Counted from the first letter of the stretch, positions 34,368 through 42,809 are shown. The stretch: DNA of 64,000 nt from Prevotella communis (GCF_022024175.1 NZ_CP091794.1:2046001-2110000), one strand, 5' to 3'. Notes: generated by a model from the sequence alone, not told the origin. Translations and numbers: made by a program.

Positions 34368-34389
34368 CCCCCAAATAAATATTACGCTT

Positions 34390-34704
34390 ATGCAAAAAAG
34401 ACTACTCATAATCGCAACAGCAATATCACTTGCTTTCGCAATACCTGCGCAGGCAATGACAATGATTGCTGAGATGGGAGTGGCAGAGCAAGTAGAAGAA
34501 ACCACACCTACTATAAAATTAGATAAGAATGCCGTCACCGTGCAAGGTGGAAACGGAATGGTGCTCGAAGTTGTATCCCTCACAGGAAAAGCCGTAGCAT
34601 CATACAAGATTGAAGGACCTGCACAACGCGTAGAACTTAATCTGCCTAAAGGATGCTACATTCTGAAAGTAGGAAAAACCGTACGAAAGATTACATTGCG
34701 TTAA
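34390..34704 (+). CDS. Small exported protein resembling a C-terminal sorting domain
   Basis: 104 residues from the ATG at 34390. Signal peptide about 1-22 (MQKRLLIIATAISLAFAIPA). The remainder is a single beta-rich module: 'NAVTVQGGNGMVLEVVSLTG', 'KAVASYKIEGPAQRVELNLP', 'KGCYILKVGKTVRKITLR'. That last pattern (L..G.Y.lkv....kki.l) is that of type IX secretion C-terminal sorting domains, but here there is no cargo in front of it. It might be secreted alone or be an adaptor. The end overlaps the L,D-transpeptidase start by 52 nt, suggesting coupled expression and a shared envelope role. Confidence 0.65.
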   Translation: MQKRLLIIATAISLAFAIPAQAMTMIAEMGVAEQVEETTPTIKLDKNAVTVQGGNGMVLEVVSLTGKAVASYKIEGPAQRVELNLPKGCYILKVGKTVRKITLR

Positions 34705-36236
34705 GTCTTTTCACTTGCGCACTTCTATTTAATATGACGGCCTGCAAGAACGACATCTTTATGTCGCAGGAAGATATGGCCGCAAGACTAAGACTGCAAT
34801 TACTTGCAGATAGCGCTCAAGATGCCCAACAGCGTCTTGGGCTATTTATTTCTAATCACAAAGACTCATTGGAGGCCGACAGATTGGTAAGTAGATATTA
34901 TCAGGAAGGAAATGAGTGGGTATGGTTGAACGACGAAAATGAGGATTTTATAGAGAAAGCTGAGACGACAGTTCACTTTCTTGAAAATGAGGTTCAAAAG
35001 ATTGGTTTTACTCCAAAAGCTTTTTTTACAACAGAGATTCTAAAGGACTTGGAGCATTTCCGCACGTTGGACTTTGACTCTACCAATACTAGCGTCACGA
35101 AGACGATGGCTGAACTGGAACTAAATCTCAGTAAGGCATACATACGTTACGCTTTAGGACAACGCTATGGTTTTATGAATCCTCATAAGGTGTTTAACCG
35201 ACTGGACAAGCGCAAGGAAGGTGGATACCGCATAGTTTATGATGTAGACATAGAACAACCCAGTGAAGATTTTACAAAACTGGCACTTGCACATGCTGCA
35301 GATGAGAATCCCTCGCTTTTCCTGGCAGGACTAGAGAGTCATCACCCCGTATATAATCAACTAAAGGAGCGTCTGACAACGGATTCCACACCAGACGGAC
35401 GTCAACGCATTCTATGTAACATGGAACGTCTGCGCTGGCGTCACACACAAAAAACAGACAGTACGCAGAAGCATGTTTTTATTAATATCCCGTCACAGCA
35501 GTTATGGGCCATTCGTCCTGACAGTGTATTCTCAATGCGCATCTGTTGCGGGGCATGGAAAACAAAGACGCCCTTACTATCCAGTAAGATAAGACTGATA
35601 CAACTAAACCCTGAATGGAATATCCCAGGGAGCATTTTACGCGACGAGGTAAGTCAGCATGCCGGCGATTCTGCTTATTTCGCACGAAACGACTATTTTA
35701 TCGTTCATAGAAATACTGGTGATACCATATCGCCCAAAGACATCACTCGTACCCAATTGCGTAGCGGAGCCTATCGTGTGGCCCAGCATAGCGGACCACG
35801 CAACTCACTTGGACGTATCATTTTCCGCTTCAACAACCAATTTGATGTCTATCTGCATGATACAAACAATAAGAATGCCTTTAATTACGACAGGCGCACC
35901 ATCTCACATGGATGCGTACGTATACAACGTCCATTCGACATGATAAAATTTTTGATGTCAGATGCTCAAGAGTGGACACTTGACAAGATACGCATGAACA
36001 TCGATATGCGTCCAGAAGGTGATAAAGGTAAACGCTATCAACGAGAACATACAGACGAAGAGGATCCGCTGAAGGGTATCAAGATGTCCTATGTCAGCGT
36101 AAAACCCCATATCCCAGTAGTCATCGACTACTACACCCTATACCCCAACCCGGAAACGGGAAAATGGGAAACATGGCCTGATCGCTATGAATACGACAAA
36201 CAAATAGCACGTCGAATTAAACCTTTTATGCCGTAA
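34653..36236 (+). CDS. L,D-transpeptidase (YkuD domain) lipoprotein
   Basis: 527 residues. The signal 'LSLFTCALLFNMTACKND' ends in a lipobox with Cys near 31, which supports the start at 34653 despite its 52-nt overlap with the upstream gene. Residues about 40-260 form the helical region found in YcbB/LdtD-type enzymes. The YkuD catalytic domain covers about 275-440 with 'VYLHDTNNKNAF' and the active-site 'ISHGCVRIQRP' (Cys421). It should make 3-3 crosslinks in peptidoglycan or attach proteins to it, acting in the periplasm from a membrane anchor. It is followed 36 bp later by the ECF sigma gene. Confidence 0.9.
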   Translation: MLHSESRKNRTKDYIALSLFTCALLFNMTACKNDIFMSQEDMAARLRLQLLADSAQDAQQRLGLFISNHKDSLEADRLVSRYYQEGNEWVWLNDENEDFIEKAETTVHFLENEVQKIGFTPKAFFTTEILKDLEHFRTLDFDSTNTSVTKTMAELELNLSKAYIRYALGQRYGFMNPHKVFNRLDKRKEGGYRIVYDVDIEQPSEDFTKLALAHAADENPSLFLAGLESHHPVYNQLKERLTTDSTPDGRQRILCNMERLRWRHTQKTDSTQKHVFINIPSQQLWAIRPDSVFSMRICCGAWKTKTPLLSSKIRLIQLNPEWNIPGSILRDEVSQHAGDSAYFARNDYFIVHRNTGDTISPKDITRTQLRSGAYRVAQHSGPRNSLGRIIFRFNNQFDVYLHDTNNKNAFNYDRRTISHGCVRIQRPFDMIKFLMSDAQEWTLDKIRMNIDMRPEGDKGKRYQREHTDEEDPLKGIKMSYVSVKPHIPVVIDYYTLYPNPETGKWETWPDRYEYDKQIARRIKPFMP

Positions 36237-36272
36237 GGCGTCTTAAACACTAAAGCCCGAACACCAGATACA

Positions 36273-36824
36273 ATGTCAACAACAGATGATAACCAACTGA
36301 AGTTGCTCCTTCAAGACCCAGCCACACGCCGCAAGGGATTTGAAGTAATGGTGCGTCAATATAGCGAACAGCTATACTGGCAGGTACGTCGTTTAGTCAT
36401 CACACATGAAGACAGTAATGACGTACTACAAAACGCATTTATTAAAGCATGGAGTTCGCTTGACAGTTTTCACGGCGATTCCAAACTGATTACCTGGCTG
36501 TCACGAATAGCAATCAACGAGGCGCTCGACTTCTTACGTAAGCAGAAAAACAGGCCAACGCTCAGCGCCGATGATATAGAGACGGGTATCGCCAACCAAC
36601 TGATGGCTGACGAATATTTTGATGGTGACGAGAAAGAAGCACAGCTGCAACAGGCTATCGCGTCACTCCCAGAGGTCCAGCGTACGGTATTCCTGCTTCG
36701 CTACTACGATGATATGAAATACAGCGATATCAGCAAGACACTTGGAACCTCTGAAGGGGCACTGAAAGCCTCCTACCATATTGCCGTCAAAAAAATAACA
36801 GAGTTTTTTAAACAATTCGATTAA
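36273..36824 (+). CDS. ECF-type RNA polymerase sigma factor
   Basis: 183 residues. Region 2 ('FEVMVRQYSEQLYWQVRRLV', 'DVLQNAFIKAWSSLDSFHGD', 'WLSRIAINEALDFLRKQ') and region 4 ('ASLPEVQRTVFLLRYYDDM', 'YSDISKTLGTSEGALKASYH') are complete, separated by an acidic linker. It directs polymerase to a specific regulon, in this context probably envelope stress. Downstream at 45 and 15 bp gaps follow a one-helix membrane protein and a Spy-like exported protein, the order of a sigma factor, anti-sigma and periplasmic sensor. No TAnnTTTG box was seen upstream, so it may be read from the L,D-transpeptidase transcript or an ECF-type promoter. Confidence 0.93.
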   Translation: MSTTDDNQLKLLLQDPATRRKGFEVMVRQYSEQLYWQVRRLVITHEDSNDVLQNAFIKAWSSLDSFHGDSKLITWLSRIAINEALDFLRKQKNRPTLSADDIETGIANQLMADEYFDGDEKEAQLQQAIASLPEVQRTVFLLRYYDDMKYSDISKTLGTSEGALKASYHIAVKKITEFFKQFD

Positions 36825-36869
36825 ACCATAATAATTTTTATACGTCAAAAAGAAAAAGGATACGAAACT

Positions 36870-37229
36870 ATGAACTACGAAGAGGATTACATTAGAAACA
36901 AAATGGGTAACAAAAACCCGTTTACGGTGCCCGAAGGATACTTTGAGCAGTTGGCGGGCGATATCATGAATAAGATACCAGCACAAAAGGAACAGAAACC
37001 CGCATTAATCAAGCGACTGAGGCCGCTACTCTATGCTGCTGCATGCGTCTGCATAGCCGTCTTTGGTGTGGTCATTTACCAAAACCTGGACAAGCAGACT
37101 AACGAGACGATGAAAGGAAATTTCTCTCAACATGCAACAGAATACAATGACTCGTACATTGACGAAGCCACTGACTATGCCATGTTCGACAACAATGAAA
37201 TCTATGCCAGCCTGCTGGCTGATATGTAA
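36870..37229 (+). CDS. Single-pass membrane protein, possible anti-sigma factor
   Basis: 119 residues. The N-terminal 50 residues are cytosolic and charged, including 'NPFTVPEGYFEQLAGDIMNK', a motif common in Bacteroidetes proteins encoded next to ECF sigma genes. One membrane helix spans about 54-71 (LLYAAACVCIAVFGVVIY). The periplasmic C-terminus is acidic with Tyr/Asp repeats ('YNDSYIDEATDYAMFDNNE'). Position right after the sigma gene, topology and size suit an anti-sigma factor, but no canonical zinc anti-sigma motif (HxxxCxxC) is present. Confidence 0.65.
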   Translation: MNYEEDYIRNKMGNKNPFTVPEGYFEQLAGDIMNKIPAQKEQKPALIKRLRPLLYAAACVCIAVFGVVIYQNLDKQTNETMKGNFSQHATEYNDSYIDEATDYAMFDNNEIYASLLADM

Positions 37230-37244
37230 GAAGGAGGAAAAGTT

Positions 37245-37739
37245 ATGAAAAAGGGATTAATGTTATTTTTCCTATTCATTGCAGCCTTGACAATCAGTGC
37301 ACACGAACCTCAGGAGGAGCAGAAATTCTCGCCGGAGAAATTTGACGCAGAACTGCATCTATTTATCATCAACGAGGCAAAATTGTCGCCACAAGAGGCT
37401 GCGAAATTCTTCCCCGTATACAGGGAGATGCAGAACAAACAACGCGGACTGTATGATCGTCAGCGCAAACTAGTTACAATGACGCCAAATGACGAGTCTT
37501 CATGCATGAAGGCTATCAAGGAGCGTGATGATATCGATTTGGAGATGAAGCGAATACAGAAAACTTACCACGAACGTTTCTTGGATTTATTGCCTGCATC
37601 GAAAGTATATGCCGTGCTGAAGGCTGAGGATAAATTCTATCGCCACGTGTTCAGACGATTTAATCGCAACAAGCCTCAGTTCAACTGGCCACAGATGCAA
37701 CAACAGCAAAGACGCGGCCAGCAAGGTAATCAAAAGTAA
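37245..37739 (+). CDS. Spy/LTXXQ-like periplasmic protein
   Basis: 164 residues. Signal peptide 1-19 (MKKGLMLFFLFIAALTISAH). The mature part is helical and basic, with 'FIINEAKLSPQEAAKFFPVY' and 'QRGLYDRQRKL' resembling the LTxxQ helix pattern of Spy/CpxP chaperone-like sensors, and ends in a Gln/Arg/Asn-rich tail ('WPQMQQQQRRGQQGNQK'). Third gene in the sigma / membrane protein / sensor set, starting 15 bp after the previous stop with a GGAGGA-like stretch before its ATG. Its 3' end overlaps the convergent DUF3256 gene by 10 bp. Confidence 0.7.
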   Translation: MKKGLMLFFLFIAALTISAHEPQEEQKFSPEKFDAELHLFIINEAKLSPQEAAKFFPVYREMQNKQRGLYDRQRKLVTMTPNDESSCMKAIKERDDIDLEMKRIQKTYHERFLDLLPASKVYAVLKAEDKFYRHVFRRFNRNKPQFNWPQMQQQQRRGQQGNQK

Positions 37740-38185
37740 GATTTCTCAAGCATCTCTTCATCACGTTTTAAAAGCGTAGATTTTACAGAGACATCAGATA
37801 TAGGACGCCAAGAGGATGAATACCTGCCAATCAGGATCTCCTTTTGGCGTTCTGTAATTTGATAGGTGCGCTTCATAAGGACAATAGGCTCTTTCTCATC
37901 ACGGCTCATCTTCAATTCCAAGGTCATCGACTCATTCATCTTAATACAAAGGGAGTCGTCTGAGAGATACGTCATCTCGCTCTCGCCACCCAACTGATTA
38001 TCTACAGCAGCTTTCATCTTAGCATCCATGAAATCAATCATATCAAGCCTATTGTTCTGTGTCAGATATGGCAAAAGACTGTCAGGCATCAGTTTGAAGA
38101 CCTCACGGATATTCAGACTATCAGTCTGTGCCTGCAACGATAGTTGAGAACAAAAAAGAAGCGCAAATATCAGTAGTTTTTTCAT
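37730..38185 (-). CDS. DUF3256 family exported protein
   Basis: 151 residues. Signal peptide about 1-19 (MKKLLIFALLFCSQLSLQAQ). 'IREVFKLMPDSLLPYLTQNN' and 'RLDMIDFMDAKMKAAVDNQL' are the family signature of DUF3256, known only in Bacteroidetes. My recollection is that members are nearer 200 residues, so this one may lack the C-terminal portion; it ends in 'LLKRDEEMLEKSYF' where it runs into the convergent Spy-like gene with a 10-bp overlap. It is the last gene of the ileS operon, 23 bp after rsmE. Function unknown, probably periplasmic. Confidence 0.8.
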   Translation of the reverse strand: MKKLLIFALLFCSQLSLQAQTDSLNIREVFKLMPDSLLPYLTQNNRLDMIDFMDAKMKAAVDNQLGGESEMTYLSDDSLCIKMNESMTLELKMSRDEKEPIVLMKRTYQITERQKEILIGRYSSSWRPISDVSVKSTLLKRDEEMLEKSYF

Positions 38186-38208
38186 ATCAACATTATTTTA
38201 CCAATTGC

Positions 38209-38931
38209 TCAGCATTGTTTTGCAAGTTGCATCATCATTACTGCCGATAGACCGGCCGTCTCTGTACGCAAGCGACTCTTTCCTAAATCAACAGAAATAA
38301 AGCCAGCGTCAACAGCAAAACGCACTTCGTCAATAGAGAAGTCGCCCTCAGGACCTATCATCACCAAAGTATCTTCATCCTCATTGACAGCTTTCAATTC
38401 ATCAAACAGGTTCACACGAGGCACCTCGTCATAGCAATGTGCGATATAACGATGTCCTGAAGTGTGTTGTTGAATAAAGTTCTTGAATGGTGTCATTTCC
38501 GTCAGTTCCGGCATATATGCCTTACGACTTTGCTTAACTGCCGACACCACGATTTTCTCAACACGTGGAAGTTTCAGCGTCTTACGTTCTGAAAAAGCAC
38601 AATCCAAAAATGACAGTTTATCCAGACCAACCTCTGTAGCTTTCTCCGCCATCCATTCTATCCTATCCATCAGTTTGGTCGGAGCGATAGCCAGATGAAT
38701 ACAACCCTTCCATTGACGTTTCTGAGGCAGTGTCTCAACAATCTCATACTGACAACGTTTCTGCGTAGTAAGGGTCAAAACAGCTCGATAGAAAGAGCCT
38801 TGACCATCCAACAGCATCATCTCGTCACCAGCCTGCATACGCAACACTCTGACTGCATGAACGGCTTCATCATCAGGCAATTCTATCTGCTTAGCAGCAT
38901 CAGGCACAAAGAAATATCTAGTCTCTTTCAT
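38209..38931 (-). CDS. rsmE: 16S rRNA (uracil1498-N3)-methyltransferase
   Basis: 240 residues. An N-terminal PUA-like domain (about 15-70: 'DEAVHAVRVLRMQAGDEMML') precedes the SPOUT methyltransferase with 'LAIAPTKLMDRIEWMAEKAT', 'FSERKTLKLPRVEKIVVSAV', 'VMIGPEGDFSIDEVRFAVDA' and 'VDLGKSRLRTETAGLSA', the knot that binds SAM. It methylates U1498 in the decoding region of the small subunit. The start overlaps the DUF151 gene by 14 nt, so both are coupled. Confidence 0.95.
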   Translation of the reverse strand: MKETRYFFVPDAAKQIELPDDEAVHAVRVLRMQAGDEMMLLDGQGSFYRAVLTLTTQKRCQYEIVETLPQKRQWKGCIHLAIAPTKLMDRIEWMAEKATEVGLDKLSFLDCAFSERKTLKLPRVEKIVVSAVKQSRKAYMPELTEMTPFKNFIQQHTSGHRYIAHCYDEVPRVNLFDELKAVNEDEDTLVMIGPEGDFSIDEVRFAVDAGFISVDLGKSRLRTETAGLSAVMMMQLAKQC

Positions 38932-39454
38932 GATGTCTCTTGTTTATTTCGTCACGCAATTGTGAAGCTAGTTCATAATTCTCATTCTCAACAGCATCAG
39001 CCAAAGCCGACTGCAGTCTGGAAAGGTCCATCGTATTAATAGGAATCGCAATCTTCTGTGCCCTCTCATCGAAAGGAAAACACTGCCGTTCCATCAAGTT
39101 ATCCTCAATATAAAGTGGAATATCAGATATGAGACTCAGCAACACGGCATCACTCATGCGTAAACGGACACTATCACCAATATTATTCATCAGCATAACC
39201 TGATACTGGCCCTCGAAAAGTCCACAAATCAGCATCTCGTAGGATTCCGGTAACAGACTCACCAGCGTCTCTGGCAACATGGTCCGGCAAGCCTTTGGAT
39301 TTGCCATGCGCATCTGTAGTTGCTGACTCATGGGTTCGTCGCACACCACAGACAAGGCACGTTTTCGTTCCCCGTCGGTCAGTATGATGACAGCCATCCC
39401 ATCGCCACCAACCACCTGCTGCACATTCTCAAATCTCAAAAGCGTACGCTTCAT
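38918..39454 (-). CDS. Bifunctional nuclease-domain (DUF151) protein with UvrB/UvrC motif
   Basis: 178 residues. Residues 1 to about 125 are a DUF151/BFN domain ('MAVIILTDGERKRALSVVCD', 'MLPETLVSLLPESYEMLICG', 'SVRLRMSDAVLLSLISDIPL'). Residues about 140-173 are a UVR motif ('LQSALADAVENENYELASQL', 'RDEINKR'), as in UvrB and UvrC. Members of this combination are linked to DNA repair or nuclease activity in Bacteroidetes. It lies 2 bp after the MFS gene and overlaps rsmE by 14 nt. Confidence 0.88.
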   Translation of the reverse strand: MKRTLLRFENVQQVVGGDGMAVIILTDGERKRALSVVCDEPMSQQLQMRMANPKACRTMLPETLVSLLPESYEMLICGLFEGQYQVMLMNNIGDSVRLRMSDAVLLSLISDIPLYIEDNLMERQCFPFDERAQKIAIPINTMDLSRLQSALADAVENENYELASQLRDEINKRHHERD

Positions 39455-39456
39455 AC

Positions 39457-40776
39457 TTATTTCTTATTCTTATCAGGATTGAAAACCAAGGCAAATGATA
39501 CGCCTACTACCAATGCAAAAGCAGCAAAAATAAACCAACAACTCTGCCACTCACCCATTAGATAGTCACCTTCCCACTGACAGAAGTAATTCACCACCTC
39601 GCCAGCAATCAGCGTACCGATAGTAGCACCAATACCATTTGTCATCATCATAAACAAGCCCTGGGCTGATGCCTTTATATCGGGTGCACATTCCTGATCA
39701 ACGAAGATACCCCCCGACACGTTGAAGAAGTCGAAAGCAACACCGTAGACGATACAAGAAAGGACAAAGAAGATAACACCAGGCATAGCAGGGTCACCAA
39801 CGCCGAAGAAACCGAAGCGGAATACCCAGGCAAACATAGACATCAGCATAACTATCTTGATACCAAAACGCTTCAGGAAGAAAGGTATCATCAAGATACA
39901 TAATGCCTCACTAATCTGAGAGATACTAGTCAACAACGTTGCATTATTGGCAGCAAAAGTATCTGCGAAATCCGGATTACCCTTAAAACTCGTGATAAAA
40001 GGTCCTGCATAACCATTTGTCACTTGCAAACACATACCAAGCAAAGCTGAGAAAATAAAGAAGAAAGCCATCTTCTTGGTTTTGAAGAGTTTAAAGGCAT
40101 TCAATCCCAAAGACTCCACAATAGATTTGTTCTTTCCATCTTCCTGTTTCTTCAATGGACACTCAGGCAGGGTAAAACAGTAAGCACAGAGCAAGACACT
40201 CAACAAACCTGATACAAAAAATTGCATATAGGTGTACTGGAACTTATGCGAATTTTCCGCCAGGGTGAACGAAAACGAACCATCTTCCCACACTGCGCAA
40301 TTAACAAACCACATTGTAGCAATAAAACCGACTGTTCCCAATACACGGATTGGAGGAAAGTCTTTCACGGTGTCCATACCATTCTTCTTCAATATGGAGA
40401 AAGCTGCAGTGTTTGCCAAAGCGATGGTAGGCATAAAAAATGCCACACTCAAGGTATACATAGCGATAAAGAGTGACTTATTGGGCAATTCGTTGCCAAA
40501 ACCAGCCTGCACACCCATCCACCAACAGCCAAGCATGAAGACACCAGCCAACAGATGACAAAGACCAAGCAATCGCTAGGGTTGTATCCATTTATCTGCC
40601 ACAATACCCATTAGTGTGGGCATAAAGATGGAAACGATACCCTGTATGGCATAAAACCATGCAATATTTTCACCTAGGCCAGCCTTTCCCAGATAATTAC
40701 CCATACAAGTGAGGTATGCACCCCATACAGCGAACTCCAAGAAGTTCATTACTGCCAAACGCACTTTTGTATTCAT
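39457..40776 (-). pseudogene. MFS transporter (nucleoside:H+ symporter type) interrupted by an amber codon
   Basis: Translating from the ATG at 40776, codons 1-66 ('MNFLEFAVWGAYLTCMGNYL', 'GIVADKWIQP') lead to TAG at 40578-40576. The same frame then continues RLLGLCHLLAGVFML and 371 more codons to the stop at 39457, with normal MFS helices. The total of 439 codons is the usual length. 'GIVADKWI..RLLGLCHLL' is continuous in homologs, where a Gln or other residue stands at the stop; CAG to TAG is a single change. The family (NupG/XapB-like, PF03825) imports nucleosides. It is either a recent pseudogene, a sequencing error, or read through. Confidence 0.85.
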
Positions 40777-40798
40777 ATTCGTATAGATTTTTAGTTGT

Positions 40799-41026
40799 TT
40801 ATTCTACTACCTTATTATTATAGTATGCCCTCAGCACACCATCTTTATCTCTTCTCAGGCAAACTTGTCCGCCTAACCATTCCGTGTTGGGTAACTCCTG
40901 AGTCAATGGATACCATTTTAAGACCTCCCCTTGGGAGATTTCCACCACCGACTGAGTCAAGACGGATTTGTCCTCCAATACTATCTGATTCGACGCTATC
41001 TTTCTGATTCTCTTCATGCTGTTCAT
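40799..41026 (-). CDS. Small hypothetical protein overlapping the DUF4296 gene
   Basis: 75 residues; 'IRKIASNQIVLEDKSVLTQS', 'VVEISQGEVLKWYPLTQELP', 'NTEWLGGQVCLRRDKDGVLR'. The beta-rich pattern with 'LPNTEWLGG' recurs in short proteins of other Bacteroidales in my recollection, so it is probably real. It overlaps the end of the DUF4296 gene by 182 bp in another frame of the same strand, an unusually long same-strand overlap. A second ATG at 41017 (codon 4) is possible. It lies 22 bp upstream of the broken MFS gene. Confidence 0.55.
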   Translation of the reverse strand: MNSMKRIRKIASNQIVLEDKSVLTQSVVEISQGEVLKWYPLTQELPNTEWLGGQVCLRRDKDGVLRAYYNNKVVE

Positions 41027-41789
41027 TATGAAAACGTATCAACTGAATATTATCCAGGAATAAAAGGCGTGTAGTCGTTGTACGATCACTACCACCAGCC
41101 AGATAGAAATAGCCGCGAAGACGCTTGACTGCATGATTTTCGTAAGCAGGGATACGCAGTTGAGTCAGACCTGCATAAGAGAACACTATATTTTTACTGA
41201 TTGTAGTGTCATTATCATAGGTCACTGCGATATTTAGCGTACAATTACGCATACCATCCTGGAACATAAAGTCAGACATAAACTGCATAAGAAAGCTATC
41301 CCCATTATAAAAAGCCGTATCTACTGATACTTCAAACGACCAACGATTATAAGGAGGGACTGGCATCATTGCATAGCGCGAACGCTCTGTCCAGATATTA
41401 GCCGTATCACCAGTAGCACTAAGAGAAGCAAACTTACCAATCTCACCTTCTGTAGCACCAAGCGACAAAGCCTGTTCCTCAAGTCTGTCGGCTACATTCT
41501 GATAAAGTTTATCAAACCTGTCAGCACGACGATAATAATAGACTAGTGAAGAGTCAAACTGCTCCTGAGTCACACCATGCTTACGCAATACAGCCTCAAT
41601 ATACAAAGCCTGTTGATAATTACGCTCCTCATATGACCCGTCATACTGGCCGGCCATAGCTTTAGCCATATGATACTCAACAAGGATATCCTCCATGTCG
41701 TCAGGCTGAATATATTCACTCGGCGTACCGGGTTTGCATCCAACCATCATTGTAAAAACGCCTACGGCAAACAGCAGATATTTCTTCAT
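40845..41789 (-). CDS. DUF4296 lipoprotein
   Basis: 314 residues. Lipoprotein signal MKKYLLFAVGVFTMMVGCKP, Cys at 18. DUF4296 domain about 25-115 ('IQPDDMEDILVEYHMAKAMA', 'YIEAVLRKHGVTQEQFDSSL', 'YYYRRADRFDKLYQNVADRL'). The middle region is beta-rich and reads like a carbohydrate-binding-type fold, and the last 60 residues are Gly/Asp/Ser-rich with low complexity. It overlaps lspA upstream by 4 bp, a close link in Bacteroidales (ileS-dksA-lspA-DUF4296), and being a lipoprotein it is itself processed by LspA. Its last 182 bp are shared with the 75-residue ORF. Confidence 0.85.
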   Translation of the reverse strand: MKKYLLFAVGVFTMMVGCKPGTPSEYIQPDDMEDILVEYHMAKAMAGQYDGSYEERNYQQALYIEAVLRKHGVTQEQFDSSLVYYYRRADRFDKLYQNVADRLEEQALSLGATEGEIGKFASLSATGDTANIWTERSRYAMMPVPPYNRWSFEVSVDTAFYNGDSFLMQFMSDFMFQDGMRNCTLNIAVTYDNDTTISKNIVFSYAGLTQLRIPAYENHAVKRLRGYFYLAGGSDRTTTTRLLFLDNIQLIRFHNEQHEENQKDSVESDSIGGQIRLDSVGGGNLPRGGLKMVSIDSGVTQHGMVRRTSLPEKR

Positions 41790-42421
41790 TTCTTCCTAAA
41801 TGAAATCTGACCGATTTCTTTTCTGAAGAACAGCAATAAAGCTACTACTCCAACACTAATACTCGAGTCGGCAAAATTAAATACGGGACTAAAGAAGATA
41901 AAATCCTCACCTCCACAAACAGGGAACCAATCGGGATAAGTCGTGACAATGAGAGGAAAATAAAACATATCCACCACCCGTCCCATGAGGAACGACTCAT
42001 AGCCATTGCCCAAACCTACATACTGACTAACGTGTCCTACAGTAGAGGCATCAAAACATAAACCATAGAACATACAGTCAATTAGGTTGCCTGCAGCACC
42101 TGCCAATATCATAGACAAGCAGACAATATATCCCCAACGAACATTAGTTTTTTTAGATTGAAGCCAGATATAATACCCTAGAGCACCTATGGCTACTACA
42201 CGGAAAAGTGAAAGAAGTAACTTCGAACCAATCTGCATACCATAAGCCATACCGTTGTTTTCGATAAAAGCAATATAGAACCAGTTGGTCACTCGGATAC
42301 TCTCATGTAACTCCATGTGGGTCTTCACCCATATTTTAATAAACTGATCAATAAGGAGGATGGCGATGATTAGTATCACCGCCAATCTTCCTTTAGTCAC
42401 GATTTCTTTAGCCTTATTCAC
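41786..42421 (-). CDS. lspA: Lipoprotein signal peptidase (signal peptidase II)
   Basis: 211 residues, four membrane helices. Catalytic aspartates lie in 'GNLIDCMFY' and 'FNFADSSISVGV', and 'NNGMAYGM' is the family NxxxA-type loop. It cleaves signal peptides of prolipoproteins in the inner membrane. The insert between helices 3 and 4 ('FLMGRVVDMFYFPLIVTTYP') is longer than in E. coli, as in other Bacteroidetes. It overlaps both neighbours by 4 bp, so translation is coupled through dksA-like, lspA and DUF4296. Confidence 0.95.
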   Translation of the reverse strand: MNKAKEIVTKGRLAVILIIAILLIDQFIKIWVKTHMELHESIRVTNWFYIAFIENNGMAYGMQIGSKLLLSLFRVVAIGALGYYIWLQSKKTNVRWGYIVCLSMILAGAAGNLIDCMFYGLCFDASTVGHVSQYVGLGNGYESFLMGRVVDMFYFPLIVTTYPDWFPVCGGEDFIFFSPVFNFADSSISVGVVALLLFFRKEIGQISFRKK

Positions 42422-42804
42422 TTCTTTTGCTTTTCAATCTGCTTTGACTCAACGCTCAACGTAGCATGAGGTACAGCACGCAGACGCTCAGCAGGAATAA
42501 GTTTTCCTGTGATGCGGTCAATGCCATATGTCTTATTCTCAATACGTACGAGGGCAGCTTTAAGTCCCTGAATAAACTTTTGCTGACGTGCTGCAAACTG
42601 AATCAAGTCTTCCTTTGACTGCGTAGCACTACCCTCCTCCAATGCCTTGTAGGTGGGTGATGTGTCATCCACATCGTTAGAATCCTGATTGGTCAGCGAA
42701 GCCATCATTTGGTCGTAGTCACGTTTGGCCAAGGCCAACTTCTCATTGATTATCTGACGGAACTCCTCGAGCTCCTCGTCAGTGTAGCGTGTCTTTTCCG
42801 CCAT
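42418..42804 (-). CDS. TraR/DksA family protein lacking zinc-finger cysteines
   Basis: 128 residues. N-terminal coiled coil (about 1-80) followed by 'GIDRITGKLIPAERLRAVPH' and 'ATLSVE', which aligns with the C-terminal zinc-finger and tail of DksA-type regulators. The protein contains no cysteine at all, so the C4 zinc site is lost; related Bacteroidetes proteins keep part of it. DksA proteins enter the RNA polymerase secondary channel and adjust transcription with ppGpp. Position between ileS (5 bp) and lspA (4-bp overlap) is conserved in the group. The protein may function without zinc. Confidence 0.85.
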   Translation of the reverse strand: MAEKTRYTDEELEEFRQIINEKLALAKRDYDQMMASLTNQDSNDVDDTSPTYKALEEGSATQSKEDLIQFAARQQKFIQGLKAALVRIENKTYGIDRITGKLIPAERLRAVPHATLSVESKQIEKQKK

Positions 42805-42809
42805 AAGTC

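Noticed and set aside
34303..34389. Upstream in-frame start for the small sorting-domain-like protein
   Set aside because: The 29 extra residues span the promoter box at 34360-34367 and would bury the signal peptide.
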